Shown in pieces: positions 12,429-24,300 of a stretch of DNA of 64,000 nt (positions are counted from its first letter, which is position 1; every line of letters starts with the position of its first letter). Position numbers and translations under genes: made by a program. Below the pieces are notes generated by a model. That model was not told where the DNA came from and did not search any database. It saw only the letters and a list, made by a program, of their open reading frames with translations. Source of the stretch: Trifolium pratense (lineage: Eukaryota; Streptophyta; Magnoliopsida; Fabales; Fabaceae); NCBI RefSeq assembly GCF_020283565.1, contig NC_060063.1:34992635-35056634 (forward strand), read 5' to 3'.

Positions 12429-12444
12429 GTTCGCTGCAGCGAAC
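12429..12444 (+). repeat. Perfect 16-bp palindrome in G cassette
   Basis: GTTCGCTG is followed directly by its complement CAGCGAAC. It lies among TTCGCTAAGCGA-type units; another hairpin nearby has arms TCGCTAAG and CTTAGCGA. It corresponds to the cassette position in E. Confidence 0.8.
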
Positions 12445-12683
12445 AGGTTCGCTGAAGCTCGCCAAAGCTCGCCATGAGCAGGTGACTTCCGGGTATGGTT
12501 CGCCATGTCTCGCTAAGCCCTCGCTTAGCGAAGGCCTCAGTGACAGCAATTTTTGCTGATGTTTGTAAAGTGTGTGTATCCATGTATTTGGTTTCGTTTT
12601 GGTTTGGAATTATTATATGTTTAATAATTGTGTTGTGTAATGGCATTTATATAAAATGTCAAAGAAGTATATGTATTTTTGTA

Positions 12684-12912
12684 TATCGGGTTGTCCGATA
12701 AAGAAGAATATCAGTTTGTCTGATAAAGAAGTTTAATGGATTATGTTATCCATGTAGTGAGCAGTAGCTTCGTGCTAAGTGATTATCATATGTTTGGTAA
12801 ATGCATGGCATTCATAAATTCATGCATTATTTAGGGATATCAGACTTGTCTGATAAAGAAGGATATTGGACTTGTCCAATAAAGAAGGATATCAATGGTA
12901 AGTTCCTTGATA
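12684..12912 (+). repeat. Hairpin array in solo LTR G
   Basis: Inverted repeats lie at 12684-12700 (TATCGG/CCGATA), 12709-12725 (TATCAG/CTGATA), 12736-12753 (ATGGAT/ATCCAT), 12800-12828 (AATGCATG/CATGCATT), 12838-12855 (TATCAGA/TCTGATA), 12864-12881 (TATTGGA/TCCAATA) and 12890-12912 (TATCAA/TTGATA). The linker AAAGAAG or AAGAAGG follows most stems. This is the sense-strand equivalent of the E and F arrays. Confidence 0.85.
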
Positions 12913-14126
12913 AAGAAGATGGTACCACATGCATTAGTCGTGTCTAGGTTGGCATGACATTGAATGTTTGGCATTAGTCGCATTTGAGTAAATGTGCAAT
13001 TATGTGTTATGTGTTATGTGAGTTCTTTGTGTTGTCCGAAACGACGTGAAAATATATGGTTGTGTATTTGTGAGTATGTGTTATTTGGTGTATTGCTTAT
13101 TGAGGCATGTGTGTGAGTTAGTAATACGTGATAGGTTGAATATAGGTGCGTTTCTATATTCGTATGTATGTGATTATGTTTACTAACTCTCTACCTATTT
13201 GTTATGTGCTGGACCTTTGGGGGTTCAGGTATTCAGGTCGAGGTTTCGATCGAGCTTTAGCTGTAGATCGTTTTGGTGTGGAGCACTTTTGGTGAGGAGC
13301 TAGTGTAGGCTACCTTTGTATAGTTTTGTTAAGTTTAGTTTGGTTGAGATGTATATTAGTGCTCTGGTATTTTGTAACATCGAGTCGGGGATCGTTTGTA
13401 TTCCGTCGTATATCGATGTGAACATCTTAACTTATGTTTTATGTAAATGAATTATCTTTTGAACTATTTTGTTCATTGCTTTGAAAATCCTTTACTTAAT
13501 GTTTTCCGCTGCGACGTTTCGTGTCATGTGCACGATCGTTTTATAAAAATGTTTTCCGTAGCGCTCCGGCTACTTATCTTTAAAAAGTTTTTAAGATCAC
13601 GTTTTTTTAAGGGTAGTTAGTTCGGGGTGTTACAATAAGCACAAGCGCCTCACAGGAAATTGCCAATAGAGAGTATAAGATTCTCATAAAAGAAACACTG
13701 GGGAAAAATAAATTCCCTCAAAGCTGAGAAAAATAAATTCTCGGAAACAGATGATGCTTCAACATGCAGTAGCACATTGTGTGCTAAGCAAAAATAAATA
13801 TTGCTCCCCCTCAAAGGTAGAATCGAGTACCAAGTTCATGTTACTCCCCCTTAATTCATGCATAGGATTATTCAGATGATCCAGCATCTGGTGGCACATC
13901 AAGGCCTCAGCAACCTATTATGGCATACAATACAATAACTACTCCCCCTTTTTAGCCACAAAATAGACAAAATGGGAACTGCATAAAATAGTATCCAAGA
14001 GCAGTGCAGATAGTAGCAGAACAGAAAGTGCAGACAAAATATTACAAACCATGCACACTAGGTGCTAAATTCAGGGCTCAGCCCACAGACATGCAAAACA
14101 AAAATCCAAATAAAGAAACATCAGAA

Positions 14127-16337
14127 TTACACAGAAGCACTTGGGGAGGAATCACTTTCTTCTCCTTCAGCATCTGAGTCAGCTTCTTCTCCACCACTAG
14201 AACCATCATCATCTGCATCAGCTGCTTGAGCTGCAGCCTCTTCAACCCTGAGAGCATGTATCATCCTTTCAAACTGCAACTTCTTTTCATCTAGCTCTTT
14301 ACAGTTTGCTTCCAGCATAGTAATCATCTCCTTCCTTGTCATAGGAGTGTCAGCAGCAGCATTTGATGGTCCAACAATATCTGGAGCATGCTGTTTACTA
14401 TACAGCTTCTGATGAATGGCCAGAGGAGTTGCCCTTTTCTTAGCAGACTCATCCTCATGCCTTATATTCAGATGTTGGGACAAGATGATGTCACAGATCA
14501 AAGTTGGAAATGCAATGGGTTGCTTGGTGACAGAGGTCTTAGCATGCTGCACAACTTGATTGAAAATATATAGACCAGCATTAAACTTAGTACCAGTACC
14601 AATCATATAAATGAGCTTACCCAGATTTGTTGCAATGTCAGATGCATGTGTTGTAGGAACCCAGTTGACAGATGCAATACGATTCAAGATGGCATACTTT
14701 TGGGTTAGCTTGACAGCAGGTACCTTCTCCTTCTTGGGCCAGGTTTTCACCTTTTCAGCTGTGATAGTTTTGCAGACCACATTGTCAGATACATCTATGT
14801 CAGGGTGAGGATCATCAGCATTACCCAGCACCTTGTTGATCACACTTGGAGAAAATGTCACACATTTTCCTCGAACATATACCTTCTGAAATTCTTTGTC
14901 CAAGGGATTGTCACAACCTATAGGGATGTTGACAACAAACTCCCTAACCAGCTTTTCATAGCAGGAGCCTAAGCCCCACACAGTTTTGATCAATCCAGCA
15001 TCATTGATCAAACTCACAATCTCTTCACATTCCAGAATATCTTTGCCTAGTTCCCTTTCCAGAGCCAATCTTCTTTTGCAAATGATTCCCCATCGTTGAG
15101 CATAAGATGGAAGATGAAATGAAACATTGTCACAAGGAAAGTCTTCAATGTCAGGAGCAACAGATTGAGGCATGGCCTTCTTAGCAGACATAGCCTTCTT
15201 AGCAGGAGGCTTGATGCTTGAGTCATCCTTTTCAGCTTCAAAATCAGAGTCACTTGATGGTGCATTCTTCCTCTTCAGCACACCCTTTTTCTTTTCAGAA
15301 GGAGGTATAGGCTTGCTCCATCCTTTCTTAGGACCATACTTGACAGGCTTCAGAGTATTGTCCTTTGTTTTCTTGGTGACAACAGGGGTAGTGGTAACAG
15401 CAGGTGCATGTGTAGTGGTCCTGCTTCTCAGTCTTCTCCCAATACCCTTTTGGGTGGGTGGAGGTTGCAGATCTTCTTCAGAGGGGACTTCATCAACATC
15501 CACTATGTCCTGTTCTTCATTGGTGGTTTTCTCAGAGTCCTCACCAGCTTCATTCTCTGGCTCAGAATCAGCCACATCTTCAGGGGTACTTTCTTTGTTT
15601 ACTTCCTCTTCAGTGGAAGCTTCAGTATTAGATCCACTGCCAAACGACCCAGTGGCAGTGTTAGCATGTAGGCTAGATCCTCCTTTGGATGCTTCAACAT
15701 CCTTCTCAGCATCAGTTGGTATAGAGGATGGCTCAACACCGGTTGGAGCATCGGTTACAACAACCTTTTCTTGAGATTTTTCAGTAACATCAGTTATGAC
15801 ATTCGTGGGAACTGCCATATTCTCAGGACCACTAGGATTATTGGTCACACAAACATTCTCAGCAACATTTTGGGTTTTTCCTAGGGTTTCAACAGAACTA
15901 GGGTTTTCCTTTGCAGAAGGGGTTTCTTGATTCACCTTTTCAGACACAGACTTAACACTTTCTTCATTAACTTTATTAGACGATTCAACATTCGCATTTT
16001 TGCCGGAGGCAACATCATGCGATTCCACATTCGCCGTTTCAGAAGAATTCTTACTTAAGTAGAGATCAGACATGCTCAAACCCCTTTTTACAGGAGATTG
16101 GGGTTTCTTCTTCTTAGACTTAATAGAATCAGACTTAATAGAGATCGAGGGAGACGATTCACTTACTTTCTTAGAAGATTTTGCAGATTTCTTCTTCTTA
16201 GAAGTAGTTGCAGGAATACTTGATATGGGCATTGCATCGACCACAACAGTTGTTCCTTCCTTCTTAGATTTTGATCTTGTTTTCACAGTATCAGCAATTT
16301 TGTTTTTGATCTGAGCGGAACCGGAAGATTGAGACAT
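14127..16337 (-). CDS. Second ORF of SIRE copia D (putative plant transposon protein)
   Basis: The protein is about 736 residues from the ATG at 16337 (MSQSS...); the frame runs further upstream only through a non-ATG start. The first half is low-complexity and rich in Lys, Ser, Glu and Thr, with basic clusters such as SKKKKSAKSSKK and an acidic middle. The second half is a folded-looking domain of about 250 residues (from PCDNVSFHLPSYAQRW) of the kind annotated in plants as putative plant transposon protein. It ends in a short coiled coil (KEMITMLEANCKELDEKK) and an acidic Ser-rich tail. This ORF sits where SIRE elements carry a so-called envelope-like gene, 247 bases after pol. I see no signal peptide and no convincing membrane segment. 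The frame is intact. Function is unknown. Confidence 0.8.
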   Translation of the reverse strand: MSQSSGSAQIKNKIADTVKTRSKSKKEGTTVVVDAMPISSIPATTSKKKKSAKSSKKVSESSPSISIKSDSIKSKKKKPQSPVKRGLSMSDLYLSKNSSETANVESHDVASGKNANVESSNKVNEESVKSVSEKVNQETPSAKENPSSVETLGKTQNVAENVCVTNNPSGPENMAVPTNVITDVTEKSQEKVVVTDAPTGVEPSSIPTDAEKDVEASKGGSSLHANTATGSFGSGSNTEASTEEEVNKESTPEDVADSEPENEAGEDSEKTTNEEQDIVDVDEVPSEEDLQPPPTQKGIGRRLRSRTTTHAPAVTTTPVVTKKTKDNTLKPVKYGPKKGWSKPIPPSEKKKGVLKRKNAPSSDSDFEAEKDDSSIKPPAKKAMSAKKAMPQSVAPDIEDFPCDNVSFHLPSYAQRWGIICKRRLALERELGKDILECEEIVSLINDAGLIKTVWGLGSCYEKLVREFVVNIPIGCDNPLDKEFQKVYVRGKCVTFSPSVINKVLGNADDPHPDIDVSDNVVCKTITAEKVKTWPKKEKVPAVKLTQKYAILNRIASVNWVPTTHASDIATNLGKLIYMIGTGTKFNAGLYIFNQVVQHAKTSVTKQPIAFPTLICDIILSQHLNIRHEDESAKKRATPLAIHQKLYSKQHAPDIVGPSNAAADTPMTRKEMITMLEANCKELDEKKLQFERMIHALRVEEAAAQAADADDDGSSGGEEADSDAEGEESDSSPSASV

Positions 16338-16583
16338 TTTCACAAAGAACTTGTTGAAGTTTTTGAGATTTTTGATGATTTGAGATGATGATTTGTGATT
16401 GCGGATCGCAGCAGGAAGTTCAGAGGAAGTTGAAAGTTTTGGAAAGAAATAATGATGATATGAGAGTTGATAGCGTGTAATTGAGCAGTTATGGAAAGTA
16501 TTTTTTGTCTTTCCTTGATTTACGTGCGCCAATAGATGAAATTTGGAGAACAAAACGGTTGCGCGCACATAATGCCTTAACTG

Positions 16584-19285
16584 CTATAATTCCTCATATA
16601 GGCAAATTCCTAATTTGCCCCTAAGCCTTTCAAATTGATGAGCATCTAATGCTTTAGTAAAGATATCCGCTACCTGTTCTTCAGTTGCAACATGTTCCAA
16701 CTTCACAATATTTTCTTCTACTAAATCCCTGATGAAGTGATGACGAATGTCAATATGCTTTGTTCTACTGTGCTGTATAGGATTTTTTGAAATATTTATG
16801 GCGCTTAAATTGTCACAGTACAATGTTAGAGCATTCTGTTCAACATTGTATTCCTTAAGCATCTGCTTCATCCACAATAATTGAGAGCAACTACTCCCAG
16901 CTGCAATGTACTCAGCCTCTGCAGTGGATAGAGAAACACAGTTTTGTTTCTTGCTAAACCATGAGATAAGATTTTCTCCTAGGTAAAAACATCCACCAGA
17001 GGTGCTTTTTCTGTCATCAGCACATCCAGCCCAATCTGCGTCACAATATCCCATCAACCTAGCATTGTTGGTGTGGGAATACATTATTCCATAATCAGAA
17101 GTTGCATTGACATACTTCAAAATTCTTTTTACTTGTGTAAGATGGCTCATCTTTGGCTCAGCTTGGTACCTTGCACATACACCAACAGCAAAGGTGATGT
17201 CAGGTCTGCTTGCTGTGAGGTATAGTAGGCTCCCTATCATGCTTCTATACAGGCTTTGGTCTACATCTACACCTTTCTCATCCTTGGTTAATTTTAGATG
17301 TGTGGCAGCAGGTGTTCTTTTGTGTGCAGCATTTTCCATGCCAAATTTCTTTATGATATTTTTAGCATACTTGCTTTGAGACACAAATATTGTGTCTTCC
17401 ATCTGTTTCACCTGTAATCCAAGAAAATAGGTTAATTCTCCTACCAAGCTCATCTCAAATTCAGACTGCATCTGTCTCACAAAGTGTTGGACCATCGGTT
17501 CCGCCATCCCTCCAAAGACTATGTCATCAACATATATCTGTGCTATCAACAAGTTTCCATTCATTTCTTTGACAAATAAGGTCTTGTCATTTCCACCTTT
17601 CTTGTAACCTTGGTTGATCAGGAATTCAGTTAGCCTTTCATACCAAGCCCTTGGTGCTTGTTTCAAGCCATACAAAGCCTTTTTCAGTTTGTAGACATGA
17701 TCCGGATGATTTGGATCTATGAAACCTTTGGGCTGTTCAACAAACACTTCTTCATGAAGATACCCATTTAGAAAGGCGCTCTTGACATCCATTTGGTAGA
17801 GTTTGAGCTTGAGGATGCAAGCTACACCAAGAAGCAGCCTTATGGATTCTAGTCTTGCCACGGGAGCAAAGGTCTCATCAAAGTCAATTCCCTCCACCTG
17901 AGTGTAGCCTTGAGCTACCAGTCTTGCCTTATTCCTTGTTACTGTACCCTTCTCATCAGACTTATTCTTGTATATCCATTTAGTGCCTATGACATTTACT
18001 CCATGTGGTCTTGGAACAAGATCCCACACTTCATTTCTCTTGAACTGATTCAATTCTTCTTGCATTGCTCCAATCCAGAACTCATCAGTAAGAGCCGCTT
18101 TTATGTTTTTAGGTTCAAATTTTGATACAAAACAAGTGTTTGAGATAGCATCAATCTTTCTTCTAGTAGCAATACCTTGGTCTGGATCACCTATGATTAG
18201 ATCTTTGGGGTGATTTTTCTGTGTTCTAATAGATGGTGCTTTAGCTGGGGCAGGTACAGAGTCTTGATCGGATTCCTCACCTTTTAATTCAGACTTTTCA
18301 CTTTGTGTTATCCCATCAGCATTGTCAGGGGATGGTTCAACATCTATTTCCACATCCTGTGATTGAGTGGATGGTGCATCATCAATCACAACATTGATCG
18401 TTTCCATAATGACTTTGGTTTTTGAGTTATAGACCCTGTAGGCTCTGCTATTCAAGGAATATCCCAGAAATATACCTTCTTCACTTTTAGGATCAAGTTT
18501 TCGTCTTGGTTCTCTGTCAGCAAGAATGTAGCATTTACTCCCAAAAATGTGAAAGTGTTTCACAGTTGGCTTTCTTCCCTTCCATAATTCATACAAGGTT
18601 GCAGATGTTCCCTTTTTGAGTGTTACACGGTTGTGTATGTAGCAGGCTGTACTCATAGCCTCTGCCCAGAACTGATATGGAAGACCCTTGGCATGAAGCA
18701 TTACCCTAGCAGACTCTTGAATGGTTCTATTCTTTCTCTCTACTACACCATTTTGTTGTGGTGTTATGGGAGCAGAGAATTCATGTTGGATACCTTCTGC
18801 TGCACAGAAATCATAGAATTTGCTATTCTCAAATTCCTTTCCATGATCACTTCTGACCCTTATGATGACAGACCCCTTTTCTCTTTGAAGTTGTACACAT
18901 AAGTTTCTAAATGTTTCAAAACTATCTGATTTTTCTCTAAGGAAGTCTATCCATGTAAATCTAGAGAAATCATCCACCATAACAAAAGCATACCTTTTTC
19001 CTCCAAGACTTTCAGTCTGCATAGGTCCCATCAAATCCATATGTAACAATTCAAGTGTTCTGGTAGTAGATTGATGTTGAAGCCTTGGGTGCGCCACCTT
19101 GGTTTGTTTGCCTATCTGACATTCTCCACATATTGTTCCTTCGTCTATCTTTAGCTTGGGTAATCATCTGATTGCTTCTTCAGCTATGGCCTTTTTCATT
19201 CCTCTCAGGTGTAGATGACCCAACTTTTGATGCCAGAGTTTGACTTCCTCATTTTTGCTTATGAGGCAAGTAGACATATAATTTC
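16584..19285 (-). pseudogene. Copia D pol, 3' part (integrase, reverse transcriptase, RNase H)
   Basis: An 837-residue open stretch (19097-16584) covers the integrase core (LLHMDLMGPM, then [12 protein letters not shown]), reverse transcriptase ([19 protein letters not shown], then [10 protein letters not shown]) and RNase H ([19 protein letters not shown], ending FTKAL region). Upstream in the same frame an in-frame TGA at 19164-19166 replaces a Gly codon of copia A (IRGIPKL), in the pre-integrase region. The frame then runs to the insertion point of element F and continues at 28030. The catalytic residues visible are intact, so the defects are the stop and the insertion. Confidence 0.88.
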
Positions 19286-20088
19286 TGTAACACCCAAACC
19301 CCTTAACGCGTATTTATTGAATATAAATAAATAAAACACTTAAGAAAATTCAGGCGTCACATGATATAATACAAAACCACGGCATAATTAAATCAATCAT
19401 GCTAGCACAGCGGAAATTAAAAACGATATTTATCATAATGTATATCATACAATGATCATAATTGTTCACACAATATCCCTAGGCTCTAGGCCATATCAAC
19501 AAGGATATTATGTTTACAACCCAAAAGATAGGATTAGCAAAGTTAAATATGCCATCACGGGCTTAGATACAAATCAAGCGAATATCCCAACACGGTATTA
19601 CACCTAATCAGAGCAACTCTATACAACCCGTCAAAAGAGATATACAAATATATCTAAAGGAGTAGTCTAAGCTAAACTCCTCACCAAAAAGCGCACTACA
19701 CGAGCACGAGCAACCTCTAACTTTGATCGGGATCCTCAACCTGAGAATCTGAACCCCCAACGGTCCAGCACATAACACAAAGCATGAGAGTTAGATCACA
19801 TAATCAAAATATAAGTGTAAGCAAAAGGTACTTAAACACTCCTTCAACAACAACAAGCATATTCATAATTTATAAACATGCATCACCATTAACTACTCAA
19901 TTACAAGTTCTAAACATGTATAATCAAGTACCAAATAATCAATCTACAACTCATTACACTTAGCCAAATTATATGTCACATATCACTTATCAAGTAATGC
20001 ACACACATATAACCTAATGCAACTCTAATGCTTCAACTTCATGAATGTCAATCCTAGACATTACTAATGCATGTGGTACCATCTTCTT

Positions 20089-20299
20089 TATTAGAGTATC
20101 TCACCTCTAATATCCTTCTTTATCGGATAAATATAATCCGATATACTTCTTTATTGGAATATCCAATATCCTATTTAATTCATGAATGCATGTATATGTG
20201 TTCATGAATTCACTCACAAATAATTAGCATAAGCTCTTCATTTACTATGTGGAACACTATCCAACATACTTCATCATTAAGATTTAACAAAACCTTAAT
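20089..20299 (-). repeat. Hairpin array in F LTR
   Basis: Stems lie at 20089-20112 (TATTAGAG/CTCTAATA), 20121-20143 (TATCGGAT/ATCCGATA), 20152-20168 (TATTGGA/TCCAATA), 20177-20210 (AATTCATGAA/TTCATGAATT) and 20276-20299 (ATTAAG/CTTAAT), with TCCTTCTT or TACTTCTT linkers after the first two. Compared with E, both arms change together: E has TATCAGAG/CTCTGATA where F has TATTAGAG/CTCTAATA. It is repeated at 26710-26920. Confidence 0.87.
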
Positions 20300-20457
20300 A
20301 TTCTTCATTTATACTTCATACATGATTAACAATCATTATAAGCTTCAACAAGCATCAACAAGCATCAACAATCATCAACAATCATGTAAGAATAAGCCAC
20401 TGATTGAAAATACATGCAAAGGAAGACAGCAGATGAAAAATTGGTGAAAACTGCAGT

Positions 20458-20651
20458 ATTTCCGCCTGGGGCGGAAATTTTTTACGTTTGAGGCGTAAGT
20501 TTACGTTTTAGGCGCAAAAATTTACGTTTGAGGCGTAAGTTTACGTTTTAGGCGCAAAAATTTACGTTTGAGGCGCAGAAAAGTCTGAAAGGTTGGCTGC
20601 TCACTGCTCTTCCGTTTCAGGCGGAAATTATTGCGCCTGAGGCGGAAAAAC
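20458..20651 (-). repeat. GGCGGAAA/TTTACG cassette in F LTR
   Basis: ATTTCCGCC (20458-20466) and GGCGGAAAT (20470-20478) form a 9-bp stem. Tandem units of about 40 bases alternating TTTACGTTTGAGGCG and TTTACGTTTTAGGCG follow, then a second TTTC/GGCGGAAA pair. It is repeated at about 27079-27272. It occupies the place of the TTCGCTAAGCGAA cassette in E. Confidence 0.83.
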
Positions 20652-21378
20652 ATGCGTTTTCTACACAAAAACGCCCAAAAATCTCATTTTTCATGTTATA
20701 AATCCCAAAAGAGTTTGTATTCAAGCAAAACAAACATATCTAAACACAAAAGGACGGTTCATTTCTCAGATCTACGCCATAAACATCGAAAAAGTAAAGA
20801 TTGACACTTTTTCATCAAAACTCTCAAGAACACAAAGTTCTTGAGTTTAATCCATTAGAAAGCTCGTTTTAACCATTATTTCCGTTCATTAATCATGTTA
20901 CAAGCATGTTAAACATATTAAGAACCTTAGGAACGATTTCCATCAAGAAAATCCATTCCAATCTAAAACGAAAATGGGGTGGAGGAAGTTCGGGTAAGGA
21001 GAAATCGACATTCTCCCCTTCCTCGAATCACCCACGACTATGGAACCTACTCTCATACCTGGATTCGAAGAAAACTCGAAGATTTGATCTTGATTCTCCT
21101 CACTTTCCTTTGCCCTAGCTCTTGAGCTCTCTTCTCTCTCCAACTCTCTCTCAAGAACACAAAACTATGAGAAATGAAATGTTCTCTTCTCCCCCTCATG
21201 GCCATATGGCGCCACCTCACACACACAAGGCCCATTGGGCCTCAAGCCCAATTGGCTTGGCCCAATAACACGATAACTCTCACTATCGCTTAATAACTAA
21301 AGTATTCGATAAATAACTCTAGTTATTAACTTAATTAAAATTTCTACGTTAATAAAATATTTTAACACATAAAAATTA

Positions 21379-24300
21379 TTAATTTGAAAATTTGGTCGTT
21401 ACAACTCTACCCTCCTTAAAGAATTTTCGCCCTCGAAAATTACCTGGAAATAACTCTGGATACGAACTCATCATCTTGCTCTCCAATTCCCAAGTCGCAT
21501 TCTCACCAGCGGGTCCTCCCCATACCACCTTCACCGAGGCGATATCCTTGTTTCTCAACCTCTTCACTTCTCTACCTTCGATCCTCAAAGGCACAACCTC
21601 GACCGTTAAGTCATCCCTCACTTGAACATCATCCGATTCAATCACATGTGACGGGTCTCTTACATATTTCCTCAATTGTGACACGTGAAACACATCGTGC
21701 AAATTCGCCAATGATGGCGGCAAAGCAATCCTATACGCCACTTTCCCCACTCTTTTCAAAATCTGATAAGGACCAATAAACTTCGACGTCAACTTCCTCG
21801 ACTTCAAAGCACGTCCAATTCCGGTAGTCGATGTAACTCTTAAGAAAACATGATCACCTTCTTGAAATTCAATGTCCTTCCTCCTCTTGTCATGATAACT
21901 CTTTTGACGACTCTGAGACGCTTTCATCTTCTCTCTAATCATTCTAATCTTTTTCGTAGTCTCTTGCACAATCTCCGGACCAAGAATCATACTCTCTCCG
22001 GATTCAAACCAACAAAGCGGTGTCCTACACCTCCTCCCATACAAAGCCTCAAAAGGTGCCATTCCAATACTCGAATGAAAACTATTGTTGTACGTGAACT
22101 CGATCAACGGCAAACACGAATCCCAACTTACTCCTTGCTCCAAAACACAAGCTCTCAACAAATCTTCCAAAGATTGTATCGTCCTTTCCGATTGATCATC
22201 CGTTTTAGGATGATAAGCCGAACTCAACCTCAACTTAGTCCCTAAAGCCTCTTGCAAACTTTCCCAAAATCTCGAAGTAAACCTCGGATCTCGATCCGAA
22301 ACAATACTCGACGGAATACCGTGCAACTTCACAATTTGCTCCACATAGATCTCGGCCAACTTAGGCACCAAGGTACCTTTCTTAATAGCAATAAAATGCG
22401 CACACTTCGTCAAACGATCCACTACCACCCAAATCACTTCATAACCTTTCGTAGTCTTGGGTAAACCTCCCACAAAATCCATCGCAATACTATCCCACTT
22501 CCATTCCGGGATAAACAAAGGTTGCAACAAACCAGACGGTTTCTGATGCTCAATCTTCGACTTCTGACACACTAGGCAAGCATAAACAAACTCAGAAATT
22601 TGCCTCTTCATTCCTGGCCACCAAAATAACTTCTTCAAGTCTTGATACATCTTGGTTACTCCCGGGTGAATACTCATTCCACTCCTATGACCTTCTTCCA
22701 AAATCATCTTCTTCATCTCGGGCACATCGGGCACGCACACTCTTCCATGAAATCTCACAACTCCATTCTCGTCAACTTTGAAATTAGCTTCTTTTCCTTC
22801 CTCAACTACTATTGCCAACTTCTCCATTAACTTCTTATCCGTCTTTTGACATTCTTTGATATTCTCCAGAAAAGGATTCGTCAACTTCAACATTCCCAAT
22901 TTAACACTCTTAGGAGTCACTTCACATACTAGACTCAAGTCTCGAAATTCTTCAATCAACTCTAACTCTTTCACCATTAGTGATGACATGTGCAACGATT
23001 TCCTACTCAACGCATCGGCCACCACATTAGCTTTTCCGGGGTGATAACTCAAATCAAAGTCATAGTCCTTCAAAAATTCGAGCCATCTTCTTTGTCTCAT
23101 ATTCAACTCCTTTTGGTCAAACAAATACTTCAAACTCTTGTGATCACTAAAGACTTCAAACTTCGATCCATACAAGTAATGTCTCCACACCTTCAATGAA
23201 AACACAACTGCGGCTAATTCAAGATCGTGTGTCGGATAGTTCCTCTCGTGAACCTTCAATTGTCTCGACGCATACGCTACCACTTGACCTTTTTGCATAA
23301 GCACACCTCCTAGTCCCATCTTCGAAGCATCACAATACACGACGAAAGATTCCTTAGCATCCGGTAAAATCAACACAGGCGCGGTAGTCAACCTCTTCTT
23401 AAGCTCTTGAAAACTTTCTTCACACTTCACATCCCAAACAAACGCTTGATCCTTCCGAGTCAACTGCGTCAAAGGCAAAGCCAACTTCGAAAATCCTTCA
23501 ATGAACCTTCTATAATAACCGGCCAATCCAAGAAAACTTCTTATCTCAGAAACAGACTCTGGCGTTCCCCATTGCAATACGGCATCAACTTTCGCTGGGT
23601 CAACCGCTATTCCTCCACTTGAAATCACATGACCAAGAAAACTTACTTCTTTCAACCAAAATTCACACTTCGACAATTTGGCATACAACTTCTTCTCCTT
23701 CAAAACTTGCAAAACAATCCGCAAATGCTCCTTATGTTCCTCTTCGGACTTTGAGTAAACTAAAATATCATCGATGAATACCACTACAAACTTATCCAAG
23801 AATGAATGAAAAATCCTATTCATGTACTCCATAAAAACACCAGGTGCATTGGTCACACCAAAAGGCATCACCGAATATTCATAATGACCATACCTCGTCC
23901 TAAAAGCAGTCTTTGGTATATCCTCCGTTTTCACTCGAATCTGATGGTATCCGGATCTCAAATCAATCTTACTAAAAACGCAAGCTCCAACCAATTGATC
24001 CATTAAATCATCTATCCTCGGAAGTGGATACTTGTTCTTGATCGTCACTTTGTTCAACTGTCGGTAGTCAATACACAACCTCATACTCCCTTCTTTCTTC
24101 TTAACCAACAACACAGGTGCACCCCACGGCGATACACTAGGTCGAATAAACTTCTTCTCAAGTAGTTCTTCTAGTTGCTTCTTCAACTCATTCAACTCTG
24201 ACGCTGACATTCTATACGGTGCCATAGATATCGGACTAGTACTAGGTACCAAATCGATCGTAAACTCTACTTCTCTCTTCGGCGGTACATCTGACACGTC

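Larger units (their letters stand above)
11637..13634 (+). mobile_element. Solo LTR G of the Ty3 family, plus orientation
   Basis: A single 1998-bp LTR starting TGTAACGACC and ending GGGTGTTACA is flanked by ATAAG (11632-11636 and 13635-13639). With no interior and no partner, it is a solo LTR left by LTR-LTR recombination. In the sense direction it carries TGGGCT motifs (11773-11820), a TATA-like TATAAG (11844-11849), a donor-like AAG/GTGAGAG (intron side from 12005), a palindromic cassette (12409-12539), the hairpin array (12684-12912) and an acceptor-like TTCAG/G ending at 13236. It is diverged from E and F but has the same order of parts. Confidence 0.9.
11415..14126 (-). other. Copia D 3' noncoding region, split by solo LTR G
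   Basis: The LTR-adjacent polypurine tract is at 11415-11428. Further CTCCCCCT tracts occur at 13804-13811, 13843-13851 and 13942-13950, as in copias A and C. Solo LTR G occupies 11637-13634. No coding is seen. Confidence 0.8.
19286..21403 (-). repeat. 3' LTR of Ty3 element F
   Basis: This LTR is 2118 bp. In the sense direction it carries TGGGCY motifs (21266-21228), a donor-like CCAG/GTATGAG (intron side from 21058), a GGCGGAAA/TTTACG cassette (20651-20458), the hairpin array (20299-20089) and an acceptor-like CTCAG/G ending at 19741. The last codons of gag-pol read about 25 bases into it. Confidence 0.93.

Noticed and set aside
15172..15774. 200-codon plus-strand frame rich in Ser and Phe
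   Set aside because: It is the antisense shadow of copia D's Ser/Glu-rich second ORF; no homology and no independent start context.
14127..16568. Start of copia D second ORF at 16568
   Set aside because: That start is GTG; the first ATG in a sensible context is at 16337, which aligns with the start in copia A at 47361.
20451..20600. Regular GC-rich repeats that could suggest a CRISPR-like array or satellite
   Set aside because: The context is an LTR of a plant retrotransposon; units are contiguous, self-complementary and present in both LTRs, with no unique spacers.
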